A DNA stretch of 43,485 nucleotides from Desulfovibrionaceae bacterium (GCA_009782775.1 WRIL01000016.1:1-43485), one strand, 5' to 3'; positions 1 through 6,287 are shown, numbered from the stretch's first letter. The notes: generated from the sequence alone by a model not told the origin. A program made the numbers and translations.

Positions 1-132
1 GGAGGCCCCGACAATGGCCATATATTCACCCGGCTCAATCTCCAGGTCAATCTCCCGCAGAATGACCAGGTTCTCGGCCGGGCCGCTGTAAATCTTGCTG
101 AGTTTTTTTAGGGCATAGACCGGCGTATTCAT
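1..132 (-). CDS. lolD: LolD, lipoprotein-releasing ABC transporter ATP-binding subunit (5' part only)
   Basis: Only the first 44 codons lie in the window; the gene runs off the left edge. The translation starts MNTPVYALKKLSKIY and reaches EPGEYMAIVGAS, the beginning of the Walker A loop of an ABC ATPase of the LolD/MacB kind. By family knowledge LolD hydrolyses ATP at the inner membrane to extract lipoproteins for transfer to LolA. The ATG at 132-130 overlaps the TGA of the upstream lolC gene by four bases (ATGA), so the two are translationally coupled and the partner assignment rests on both sequence and context. Confidence 0.85.
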   Translation of the reverse strand, partial: MNTPVYALKKLSKIYSGPAENLVILREIDLEIEPGEYMAIVGAS

Positions 133-1391
133 TCCGCGCGCAACGCCTCCGCCGGTTCCAGGCCGGAAGCCTGCCTGGCGGGATACAGGGTGGCCAGGTA
201 ACAGATTAGCACCGCGCCCAGCGTGATCAAAAAGAGATCCTGCCATTGCAGCAACACAGGAACATAGTTCATGGGGTAAGCCTTTTCTGGGAGCTGGATG
301 AATTTATAGCGCCGGAGCAGAAAACAGAGCAGGCAGCCAGCGGCGAAACCGAAGGCCGTGCCGGTAAGCCCGATGATCAGCCCCTGCAGACGGAAAATTT
401 TACTGACGGCCTTGCGGGTGGCGCCCATGGACATCATCACCGCTATATCTCTGGTTTTTTCCATCACTAGCATGATCAGGCTGGCAATGATGGAAAAGGA
501 GGCCACCAGCACAATGAGGGAAAGCACTATGCCCATGGCAAGCTTTTCAAGCTTCAGGGCGGCAAAGAGGTTGACGTTGCTCTCCATCCAGGTGCGGACG
601 GTATAACGGTCGCCCAAAAGGCCGCCCACCGCCAGGGCGGCCTGATCCGCCTTAAAGGGATCTCCTAGGGTAAGTTCCAAGCCGTTGACCCGTTCATCCT
701 TGATGCCCATTATTTCCCTGGCCGCCTCCAGGCTGATGAAGCCCAGGGAACCATCAAAATGCAGCATGCCGGTGCTGAAGACCCCGACCACCGCGAAACT
801 GACCACCCGCGGACTGACCCCGGCCGCGCCCCGGCGTCCGGAAGGCACCAGCAGGTTCACCCGTGATCCCACCCCAACCTGGAGATTGTCGGCCAATTCC
901 TTGCCGATGATGATTCCCCTGGCGACTAGGGGAACGGAATCATCCCCGCCCTCATCGACATCCGGCGGATGGTTCAGATAGCGTAGGTCTCCGCTGAGCA
1001 GGTTGTTCAGCATGGCGACGGAAGATGGGCCGCCTTCGGACTCTATGCCCCTAGTCATCAGACCCTTGACCCCCCTGGGGGAAGAGATCGCCAGCTCGGT
1101 ATAAAGAAAGGGCGTGACGCTCAGCACGCCGGGAACTTCCAGGATCCTCAGGCGCAACTCCTCATAATCCTGCATGCCTTCGTACAGGTTGTAGATCACC
1201 ACCTGGGGGGTGGCTCCCATAATTTTTTCCCGCAGTTCCGTGGTGAAGCCGTTCATAATGCCCATGGCCACAATGAGCGAGGCCACGCCAAGGGCCACGC
1301 CGACCATGGAAAAAACGGAAATGACCGAAATGAAGGTCTGCCTACGCTTGGCCCGCAGGTAACGCAAAGCGATAAAGAGTTCAAAGCGCAT
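129..1391 (-). CDS. lolC: LolC/LolE-family lipoprotein-releasing permease
   Basis: A 420-aa inner-membrane protein with the FtsX/MacB-type permease layout: one membrane segment near residues 19-45, a long periplasmic domain (about 46-280), then three membrane segments near 285-310, 335-360 and 385-407. The start MRFELFIALRYLRAKRRQTFISVIS is typical of LolC/E. The family works with the ATPase LolD to release lipoproteins from the inner membrane. It ends in a four-base overlap with lolD and starts three bases after the lysS stop, so lysS-lolC-lolD is one operon. Genomes with a single LolC/E-type permease (LolF-like use) exist, so C or E is not distinguished here. Confidence 0.93.
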   Translation of the reverse strand: MRFELFIALRYLRAKRRQTFISVISVFSMVGVALGVASLIVAMGIMNGFTTELREKIMGATPQVVIYNLYEGMQDYEELRLRILEVPGVLSVTPFLYTELAISSPRGVKGLMTRGIESEGGPSSVAMLNNLLSGDLRYLNHPPDVDEGGDDSVPLVARGIIIGKELADNLQVGVGSRVNLLVPSGRRGAAGVSPRVVSFAVVGVFSTGMLHFDGSLGFISLEAAREIMGIKDERVNGLELTLGDPFKADQAALAVGGLLGDRYTVRTWMESNVNLFAALKLEKLAMGIVLSLIVLVASFSIIASLIMLVMEKTRDIAVMMSMGATRKAVSKIFRLQGLIIGLTGTAFGFAAGCLLCFLLRRYKFIQLPEKAYPMNYVPVLLQWQDLFLITLGAVLICYLATLYPARQASGLEPAEALRAE

Positions 1392-1394
1392 AGG

Positions 1395-2996
1395 CTAGGA
1401 CTGACCCTCGTTCTTCAGGGTCGGGAAAAGAATGACCTCGCGGATGGAGGGCGAATCGGTCAGCAGCATGACCAGGCGATCCACCCCGATGCCCGCGCCG
1501 GCCGCCGGGGGCATGCCATACTCCAAAGCGCGCAGGTAATCTTCGTCCATGAAATGGGCCTCTTCGTTGCCCGCGGCCTTTTCTTCCGCCTGGGCTTCGA
1601 AACGCGCCCGTTGATCCGCCGGATCATTAAGCTCTGAAAAGGCATTGGCCATTTCGCGCCCGCAGATGAACAGTTCAAAACGATCGGTCAGATCGGGCCG
1701 CAAATTGTTCCTCCGGGAGAGCGGGGAAATCTCCGCCGGGTAATGGCAGATGAAATGGGGCTGGAGCAGTTGCGGTTCCACATCCAGATCAAAGAGTTTG
1801 GCCTGAAGTTTGACCAAGCTTTCGCCCTCTACTATTTTTTCGCCCCGCCCACGGATGTGCCCGCTCAAGGCCGCGTAATCCTCATACAGATCCGGGGCAT
1901 GCCCCCCCACTTTCTGCAAGGACTCGTAAAAACCGAGCTTCTTCCAGCCCGGACTGAGATCAATTTCCCGCCCGGCATAGCTGATGCGCGTATCGCCACA
2001 AATCTTGAGAGCCAGGGTGGAAAAAATTTTTTCCGTGAACTCCATCAGGTCCTCAAAAGTGGCATAGGCCCAGTAGAATTCACACATGGTGAATTCCGGG
2101 TTGTGCCGGGTGGAGACGCCCTCGTTGCGGAAATTCCGGTTGATCTCAAAAACTTTTTCAAAACCGCCCACCAGCAGGCGCTTCAGGTACAATTCCGGCG
2201 CGATGCGCAAATACATGGTCATGTCCAGGGCATTATGGTGCGTTTCAAAAGGCCTGGCTGTGGCCCCACCGGGAATAGGCTGCAGAATGGGGGTTTCCAC
2301 CTCCATGAAGCCTTCTTTCTCCATAAGCTGGCGGAATTCCCGGATAATCCGGATACGCTTTTCAAAAATATCCCTTTTCTCCGGGTTGACCAGAAGATCC
2401 AGATAACGGCGGCGATAACGCTGCTCCTGGTCCTTCAGGCCATGATATTTCTCCGGCAGAGGACGCACCGACTTGGTCAGCAGGATCAGTTCACGGCAAC
2501 GCAGGGTCAGCTCGTTCGTGCGGGTGCGGAACAAGGAGCCGCGCACCCCGATAATATCCCCCACATCCAGGTTTTTGAAGACGGCATAGGAGCGCTCGTC
2601 CGCTTCTTCCCGGGCCAGGTATCCCTGGAGCTTGCCGCTGGCGTCATGGAGATCGAAAAAAGCCACTTTACCGAAAGAACGCATGGTCATAATGCGGCCG
2701 GCCAGGCTGAAGGTCAGCCCGCCCGCCTCCAGTTCGGTCAGATCTTCCGCTGGGCATTGCCCATAACGCTTCTCAAGCTCCAGACAATCCACGTTCTTGG
2801 AAAAACCATTGGCATAAGCCTGTTCGCCCTGATCCAGAAGATGGCAAAGCTTGACTACCCGGCTCTTGATGACCTCATTGAGCTCCCCCTGCCGGTCCAA
2901 TTCCCGCAACATGGGCATAAAGGCCGCGGCCCGCGGCGATTTTGTGCCCAGCTTGACGTCGGCGCCACGGGTTTCCATATTTTTATTCTCTTCCAC
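1395..2996 (-). CDS. lysS: Lysyl-tRNA synthetase, class II
   Basis: LysRS charges tRNA-Lys with lysine in the cytoplasm. The protein has an N-terminal OB-fold anticodon-binding domain (around GRIMTMRSFGKVAFFDLHD) and the class II catalytic core: motif 1 near FMEVETPILQPIPGG, motif 2 FRNEGVSTRHNPEFTMCEF, motif 3 GIGVDRLVMLLTDSPSIREV. I place the start at a GTG (2996-2994), because AGGAG lies at 3004-3008 with a suitable gap; this gives 533 aa. An in-frame ATG at 3020 has no better signal, and an ATG six codons inside (METRG) is the alternative. It is the first large gene of the lysS-lolC-lolD operon. Confidence 0.96.
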   Translation of the reverse strand: MEENKNMETRGADVKLGTKSPRAAAFMPMLRELDRQGELNEVIKSRVVKLCHLLDQGEQAYANGFSKNVDCLELEKRYGQCPAEDLTELEAGGLTFSLAGRIMTMRSFGKVAFFDLHDASGKLQGYLAREEADERSYAVFKNLDVGDIIGVRGSLFRTRTNELTLRCRELILLTKSVRPLPEKYHGLKDQEQRYRRRYLDLLVNPEKRDIFEKRIRIIREFRQLMEKEGFMEVETPILQPIPGGATARPFETHHNALDMTMYLRIAPELYLKRLLVGGFEKVFEINRNFRNEGVSTRHNPEFTMCEFYWAYATFEDLMEFTEKIFSTLALKICGDTRISYAGREIDLSPGWKKLGFYESLQKVGGHAPDLYEDYAALSGHIRGRGEKIVEGESLVKLQAKLFDLDVEPQLLQPHFICHYPAEISPLSRRNNLRPDLTDRFELFICGREMANAFSELNDPADQRARFEAQAEEKAAGNEEAHFMDEDYLRALEYGMPPAAGAGIGVDRLVMLLTDSPSIREVILFPTLKNEGQS

Positions 2997-3065
2997 AGGT
3001 TTTCTCCTGAACCCAGGCAATTCCCTTTCCCAACTACGCGGAATTACACCCCATCCACCAATGCG

Positions 3066-3245
3066 TCAAGAAGAACCCGGCCCGGAACCATTGCCGGAAG
3101 CCCGGCTGCGATCCTTTTCCTTCCGGGGATCCGGAAACTGGCAGGCCCCGAAACAGCGCACCCCTCCGCAATGCGGACAATAGCGGCGCTTGGGCGGGGG
3201 AGCGAAAACCAGCCACCGCAAAAATTTTTTCAGTTTTTCCAACAT
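3066..3245 (-). CDS. Small putative zinc-ribbon protein (59 aa)
   Basis: The reading frame MLEKLKKFLRWLVFAPPP is followed by a CPHCGGVRCFGAC stretch with four cysteines (C23, C26, C31, C35), which would suit a zinc knuckle. The N-terminus is an amphipathic or weakly hydrophobic helix and the tail is basic and low in complexity. No strong ribosome binding site precedes the ATG (only GAAGCC). It lies 69 bp upstream of lysS on the same strand, so it may be the first gene of that operon. The mobile element was inserted 67 bp upstream of its start and probably separated it from its original promoter. No known function is recognised. Confidence 0.5.
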   Translation of the reverse strand: MLEKLKKFLRWLVFAPPPKRRYCPHCGGVRCFGACQFPDPRKEKDRSRASGNGSGPGSS

Positions 3246-3303
3246 GGCTTCAGTACCAAGTTGCTTATCTCTATAAGGTATTTTCCCCAGGGGCAATGGC
3301 CGG

Positions 3304-3311
3304 GAATATTT
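3304..3311 (+). repeat. Target-site duplication, left copy
   Basis: GAATATTT directly outside the left terminal repeat; identical to 6220-6227 outside the right repeat. Confidence 0.88.
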
Positions 3312-3328
3312 GGTACTGTTCCAGTTTG
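3312..3328 (+). repeat. Left terminal inverted repeat of the element
   Basis: GGTACTGTTCCAGTTTG, matching the reverse complement of 6203-6219 at 17 of 17 bases. Similarity stops at the next base, which defines the repeat length. Confidence 0.88.
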
Positions 3329-3358
3329 GAATTTCATAAAAACGCATAAATTTGCGTT

Positions 3359-3386
3359 CCCCGTATAATAGGGGTTTTGCTTTTTT
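3359..3386 (+). terminator. Inward-facing terminator-like hairpin at the element's left end
   Basis: CCCC (3359-3362), an eight-base loop and GGGG (3371-3374) are followed by TTTTGCTTTTTT. Read on the plus strand it would stop transcription entering the element from the left. The stem is short, so strength is uncertain. The loop also contains TATAAT, so the same bases could serve as a -10 element. Confidence 0.45.
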
Positions 3387-3422
3387 CCGTTTTGGCGCAC
3401 TTGGCGCGTCCGGCTGTATTTA

Positions 3423-3614
3423 TTAACCTTTTGTCCTAACCACGTTACCTTCCAGTGTGCCCCGCGCCATCCGCAAGGTTCTTTCGGCAGCATATTCCTT
3501 TAGCGCACGCGCATGTTCTTCATGCGACATAGGCTGCGGGGTGGGTGGTGCGGCCTGTTCGGCTTTGCACCGTTCAAGGAATGCTTGGTTCCCGGCATCT
3601 TTTTCGCTGGACAT
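3423..3614 (-). CDS. Small hydrophilic passenger protein (63 aa), unknown function
   Basis: The frame starts MSSEKDAGNQAFLERCKAEQ and ends in GNVVRTKG. The start is well supported: GGAGG sits five bases before the ATG at 3614. It is rich in Ala, Glu, Arg and Lys, likely mostly helical, with a proline-rich turn (PPTPQP) near residue 25. It lies inside the mobile element and is divergent from the 37-aa gene at 3781; the 166-bp gap between them probably holds both promoters. No family is recognised. It could be a small regulator or an accessory of the element. Confidence 0.6.
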   Translation of the reverse strand: MSSEKDAGNQAFLERCKAEQAAPPTPQPMSHEEHARALKEYAAERTLRMARGTLEGNVVRTKG

Positions 3615-3709
3615 GCTTACCTCCGGCGCGCCCGTTTGTTGTTTAATCAACGTTTATGGCAAGCGCCTAAATTTAATAGACAAAACTCGCTCGCATGATA
3701 CTCTAAACC

Positions 3710-3919
3710 AAAGCACAGGGCGGGGCCATACACCGAAATCCCCTAATCTTCATGGTGCAGCCATGAAAAGGAGGAAACGTATGGCTAAAACCGATAACCG
3801 CCCAAAGACGGTTCCCGTTCGCAAACACACCCGTGAACAAAGTGGCAAGCGCGTTCAGGTTGGCCCCCACAAACGCCGCTCACCCAAGCAGTAGCCCAAC
3901 TGGCCCCGCCCTGTGCTTT
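3710..3919. repeat. 19-bp perfect inverted repeat framing a micro-ORF
   Basis: Left arm 3710-3728 is AAAGCACAGGGCGGGGCCA and right arm 3901-3919 is its exact reverse complement. They lie 52 bp before the start and 6 bp after the stop of the 37-aa gene at 3781. The right arm is followed by a T-rich run. No target duplication flanks the arms, so this is more likely an RNA fold that joins the 5' and 3' ends of the message than a nested transposon. A second small hairpin (CATGG, five-base loop, CCATG, 3751-3765) lies just before the ribosome binding site. Confidence 0.8.
3781..3894 (+). CDS. Basic micro-protein (37 aa) with a doubled V-x-V-x-x-H-x-R motif
   Basis: MAKTDNRPKTVPVRKHTREQ begins the protein, followed by SGKRVQVGPHKRRSPKQ. 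AAGGAGG lies six bases before the ATG, the best ribosome binding site in the element. The sequence holds two copies of K-x-V-x-V-x-x-H-x-R (residues 9-18 and 23-32), a layout reminiscent of short bacterial proteins with V-x-V-x-x-(Y/H)-x-R motifs, whose role is generally unknown. It is strongly basic, so nucleic-acid binding is possible. Its message would be enclosed by the 19-bp inverted repeat 3710-3919. It is too short for most gene finders, but the start signal and internal repeat argue that it is real. Confidence 0.65.
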   Translation: MAKTDNRPKTVPVRKHTREQSGKRVQVGPHKRRSPKQ

Positions 3920-4236
3920 ATTTATACGTTTTTTTGTAAAAATAATAAATAAGATCACGCCCTTGATAGACACGCCGAGGGCGCGGGTTGTTTGTAGTTG
4001 GTGGTGCCTTGGCTAGTGGCGCTCAATTCCATCCATTGCTTTTCAATATTGACATTTGCACAATTTGTACCTAACTATATGATTGTGCTCGTTGGCAAGC
4101 CCGCTCGTCCGTGCAAAGATTTCATCAGCCACCACAAAAGGTAATATAACCCTTCCGAGTTTATTATCTGAACTAAAAGATTACGGACGCCAAAAACTAC
4201 AGATAATAAACTTGGGCAACATTAAGGAGTTATATT
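3895..4236. other. Non-coding stretch inside the element
   Basis: This holds the right arm of the 19-bp repeat, a T-tract at 3929-3937 and then AT-rich sequence up to the ribosome binding site of the 219-aa gene. A minus-strand open stretch near 4070-4165 reads like a protein fragment (RVILPFVVADEIFARTSGLA) but has no start and is closed by a stop upstream, so I do not call a gene. TTATACGTT at 3922-3930 recurs at 6032 and 6163. Confidence 0.5.
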
Positions 4237-4896
4237 ATGACACCTATTGCCTACTTCAAATTGCAAGCTAAAAACCTCTTCCGCGATTATAAAACTAAGT
4301 TCATCAAAGATGAAAAAGTATTAGAAGGACGCGCTTTTTCTAATCATGATCTCTATGGTTATAAACCAAAATATTTTAATATAGAGCTGATTAGAACTAA
4401 GTTTGACATGGACGAAGATAACTTTAGCCTAATGAAAGCCCAACATATTATTGCACGTATGGTCGGGTTTAATAAGTGGGCGGATATGATAAAAGCCTCT
4501 GGGCCAGAGTTAGAGCTTGCAAAACTACTATTTGAGAATCAAGACTACATCTCTTTCGATGACTGGGAAGTATACATCGCATCAGCAGCGTATAAAAATA
4601 AAACATATTTTGAACCAGAAGCGCAGCTAGAGATACTTAAACGCGCATTCGCCGTTCAGGAGCAGTACGATAAGAAGCAGTCCTTGGATAACGACGATTT
4701 TAAAAGACTCGAAGAGATCATGCACGAACATTATGTGCCTTTTGGTTCCAGTTACTTCTTCCATGAACAGCCTGAGAATAGTAGGTTTAGCACTGAGGAG
4801 TCTTTACGGGATATTAACTTGTTCACTGCGCCTACTCTGAAAAGGGATATTCTGGCGGAAGCATCTAAGTTTGCAAATCCATCTTTAAAAGCGTAG
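4237..4896 (+). CDS. Passenger protein of unknown function (219 aa)
   Basis: Begins MTPIAYFKLQAKNLFRDYKT; AAGGAG lies seven bases before the ATG. The protein is hydrophilic, soluble, helix-rich, with no signal peptide or membrane segment. Residues about 66-86 (SLMKAQHIIARMVGFNKWAD) resemble the short helix-turn motif (…AQ.IA...G...W..L) found in several poorly known bacterial families, including proteins grouped with the glyoxalase superfamily; this is only a resemblance. Its AT content is clearly higher than that of the flanking core genes, fitting transfer with the element. It is the largest passenger gene and ends 60 bp before a 15-bp stem-loop. Function unknown. Confidence 0.75.
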   Translation: MTPIAYFKLQAKNLFRDYKTKFIKDEKVLEGRAFSNHDLYGYKPKYFNIELIRTKFDMDEDNFSLMKAQHIIARMVGFNKWADMIKASGPELELAKLLFENQDYISFDDWEVYIASAAYKNKTYFEPEAQLEILKRAFAVQEQYDKKQSLDNDDFKRLEEIMHEHYVPFGSSYFFHEQPENSRFSTEESLRDINLFTAPTLKRDILAEASKFANPSLKA

Positions 4897-4959
4897 ACTA
4901 AAAGAAATGGGTTGTTCCGTTATGGGGCAATACGCTTTACGAGCAATGCAAGAGTGAGT

Positions 4960-5007
4960 AGCCCAAGCATTTGGTAACACTGGAAATGATTGCCAAATGC
5001 TTGGGCT
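4960..5007 (+). repeat. 15-bp perfect stem-loop downstream of the 219-aa gene
   Basis: AGCCCAAGCATTTGG (4960-4974) and its exact reverse complement (4993-5007) are separated by 18 bases. There is no T-run after it, so it is not a standard terminator; it may be a 3' stabilising hairpin or operator. The right arm lies within the XRE-like fragment. Confidence 0.7.
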
Positions 5008-5039
5008 GTAAAGTCAAAGACCTGTTTGAAGAAAGCTAG
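4962..5039 (+). pseudogene. C-terminal fragment of an XRE-type helix-turn-helix regulator
   Basis: The frame reads PKHLVTLEMIAKCLGCKVKD then LFEES and a stop at 5037-5039. The TLEMIAKCLGCKVKDLF part matches the last helix pair of XRE/Cro-like repressors (usually TLxxIAxxLxxxxxDLF). The upstream half of the domain is missing and a stop precedes it. The stop lies inside the 3' end of the opposite-strand transposase, so the fragment abuts that gene. Likely a relic of a regulator that accompanied the 219-aa gene. Confidence 0.5.
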
Positions 5040-5872
5040 GCCGCCAACTTTACTATGTCCTCAATGTCCCACACGCGCCTTTCAAGCCCTGCCGCCTGTG
5101 CCGGGGTAGTGCGTAGGCTTGAATGAATGCGACAGTAATTGTAGTAAGCGTAAAATATGGCTGTCATGTAGTGGTGGTTCGCAAGTTTTTTGCTATGGGC
5201 ATCGGTTCTCCGCGCCAGGCGTCGCACCCCTGAACGCGAGGTGCGGTTCACCCGTTCAACGCCAGCGGTGGTGATGTGGGCAAAGTCTGGCCTGCCGCAA
5301 ACAACTTCCTTACTAGAACCGCTAAATTCATTCGTTCGGCACCTTTTGGTCGTCCCATCCTGGAAAACACGGACGCCGCCATACCTTTTCTTCAGCATGG
5401 CAAAATCAACATTTCCGCCAAAAGCCAGTTCCACGGCTTCCTTGTATATGGCAAGCCCATCGCTGCTTAGTTGAACTCTGCTACCGAACCGCCAGCTCAA
5501 ATCATCTATAAACCTAATGGCGTTCTCGGTGTCCCTGCGCCCTACCAAAAAGCATGGAACCAATTTGCTGTCAGGGCAAAAGGCAAGCCAGGACCAAGTA
5601 TCGCCATAGCCAAGCTGCCCTTTAAGGTAAGGGGGCACATTTTTTTCCTTCATTTTTACAAATGACCACATTTCATCGGCCTGAATTTTAGTGCATGGCA
5701 GCTTAACCATGTTGTAATGCAGGTAAACAGCGCATTCCGCGCCAATTTCTTCCAGTAGCTTCAAAACGGTGGTGGGGGATACCTTGGTAAGCGCCGCAGT
5801 GTCCCTTACTGAAACGCCCCTAACCAAATGCGCTATAACGTCAGCCCGCTTTTCAATCTTCAATCTGTTCAT
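5036..5872 (-). CDS. IS1-family-type DDE transposase
   Basis: 278 aa from an ATG at 5872 preceded by AGGAG with an eight-base gap; the frame is open further upstream but without a start signal. Residues 1-45 form a helix-turn-helix (MNRLKIEKRADVIAHLV...VRDTAALTKVSPTTVLKLL). The catalytic triad is readable: D66 in QADEMWSF, D138 in QLSSDGLAIYKE, E206 in GVERVNRTSR. The C-terminal AYYNYCRIHSSLRTTPAQAAG is characteristic of single-frame IS1-like transposases. It lies at the right end of the mobile element, transcribed inward. It appears intact, with no frameshift, so the element could still be active. Confidence 0.88.
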   Translation of the reverse strand: MNRLKIEKRADVIAHLVRGVSVRDTAALTKVSPTTVLKLLEEIGAECAVYLHYNMVKLPCTKIQADEMWSFVKMKEKNVPPYLKGQLGYGDTWSWLAFCPDSKLVPCFLVGRRDTENAIRFIDDLSWRFGSRVQLSSDGLAIYKEAVELAFGGNVDFAMLKKRYGGVRVFQDGTTKRCRTNEFSGSSKEVVCGRPDFAHITTAGVERVNRTSRSGVRRLARRTDAHSKKLANHHYMTAIFYAYYNYCRIHSSLRTTPAQAAGLERRVWDIEDIVKLAA

Positions 5873-5930
5873 ACTAATCGCTCCTGCCGTATAACCAAAA
5901 AGAAGCTGGTGAAGGGGGTAGCCCTTTGGA

Positions 5931-5949
5931 GCTTGGTTACAAACCAAGC
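5931..5949. other. Hairpin in the transposase leader
   Basis: GCTTGGTT (5931-5938), loop ACA, AACCAAGC (5942-5949): a perfect 8-bp stem about 60 bp upstream of the transposase start, on the transposase leader. Confidence 0.6.
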
Positions 5950-5980
5950 GCACTGCGCCAAGCAGCACCGGCGGTTTCGG

Positions 5981-6024
5981 TGGCGGGGTCTTCCGCGTCG
6001 GCAAAAACAGGAAAGACCCCGCCA
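5981..6024. other. 12-bp hairpin in the transposase leader
   Basis: TGGCGGGGTCTT (5981-5992) pairs exactly with 6013-6024, with a 20-base loop; the stem can be lengthened with a one-base bulge. Part of a run of three hairpins upstream of the transposase gene. Confidence 0.65.
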
Positions 6025-6031
6025 TATTCAG

Positions 6032-6174
6032 TTATACGTTGGACGCAAAAACGGCCTGAAGAATAAAATTCCCAGGCCGTTTACAAGCAAAGTTTAAGAA
6101 AAGCTAATAAATACAGCTAGGCGCGCATGTGCGGCGCAAAATAAAAAAAGGTAAAACTTCTATTATACGTTGGA
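6032..6174 (+). repeat. 12-bp direct repeat TTATACGTTGGA (two copies)
   Basis: Copies at 6032-6043 and 6163-6174. The reverse complement (TCCAACGTATAA) resembles the sub-terminal TCCAACTTAT block of IS1 ends, so these could be transposase-binding sites or relics of earlier ends. That resemblance is from family memory only. Confidence 0.5.
6045..6082 (-). terminator. Inward-facing terminator at the element's right end
   Basis: Read on the minus strand, AAACGGCCTG, a 14-base loop and CAGGCCGTTT are followed by TTGCG, giving a five-T run. It stands between the right end of the element and the transposase leader, so it would block transcripts entering from outside. Confidence 0.7.
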
Positions 6175-6202
6175 GCCATTTTTTATATGAATTGTGACAA
6201 CG

Positions 6203-6219
6203 CAAACTGGAACAGTACC
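6203..6219 (-). repeat. Right terminal inverted repeat of the element
   Basis: CAAACTGGAACAGTACC on the plus strand, exact reverse complement of 3312-3328. Confidence 0.88.
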
Positions 6220-6227
6220 GAATATTT
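6220..6227 (+). repeat. Target-site duplication, right copy
   Basis: GAATATTT, identical to 3304-3311. Confidence 0.88.
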
Positions 6228-6287
6228 CGGGCTTCGTCCGGAATATTCCCGCCTTTCCAAGTTGGGGATTCTCAGGTATGGGCAGGC

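Larger units (their letters stand above)
3304..6227. mobile_element. Passenger-carrying insertion element with perfect TIRs and 8-bp target duplication
   Basis: The element proper is 3312-6219 (2908 bp). Left end 3312-3328 reads GGTACTGTTCCAGTTTG and right end 6203-6219 reads CAAACTGGAACAGTACC, a perfect 17-bp inverted repeat. It is flanked directly by GAATATTT at 3304-3311 and again at 6220-6227, an 8-bp direct repeat. It contains one transposase of IS1 type (5036-5872), a 63-aa gene, a 37-aa gene, a 219-aa gene and an XRE-like fragment. IS1-family elements usually make 8-9 bp duplications and have ends starting GGT, which agrees. Length is far above a simple IS1-type element, so this is a transporter-IS arrangement. 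The TIR, TSD and gene layout are read directly; the family link of these ends to this transposase is inference. Confidence 0.88.

Noticed and set aside
1743-3368. Long plus-strand open frame (541 codons) opposite lysS
   Set aside because: A shadow of lysS in GC-rich DNA; the translation has no domain or start signal, and lysS shows clear family motifs.
3710-3919. A nested MITE bounded by the 19-bp arms
   Set aside because: No direct repeats flank the arms, and an ORF with a strong start signal fills the interior, so an RNA-level role is preferred.
4070-4165. Minus-strand fragment RVILPFVVADEIFARTSGLA as a gene
   Set aside because: It looks protein-like, but it has no start codon, a stop upstream and no recognised family.
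5036-6174. Taking only 5036-6174 as a separate IS1-like element nested in the larger one
   Set aside because: Although TCCAACGTATAA and GCCGCCAACTTTAC weakly resemble IS1 ends, no target duplication flanks them; the outer 17-bp TIRs with 8-bp duplication fit much better.
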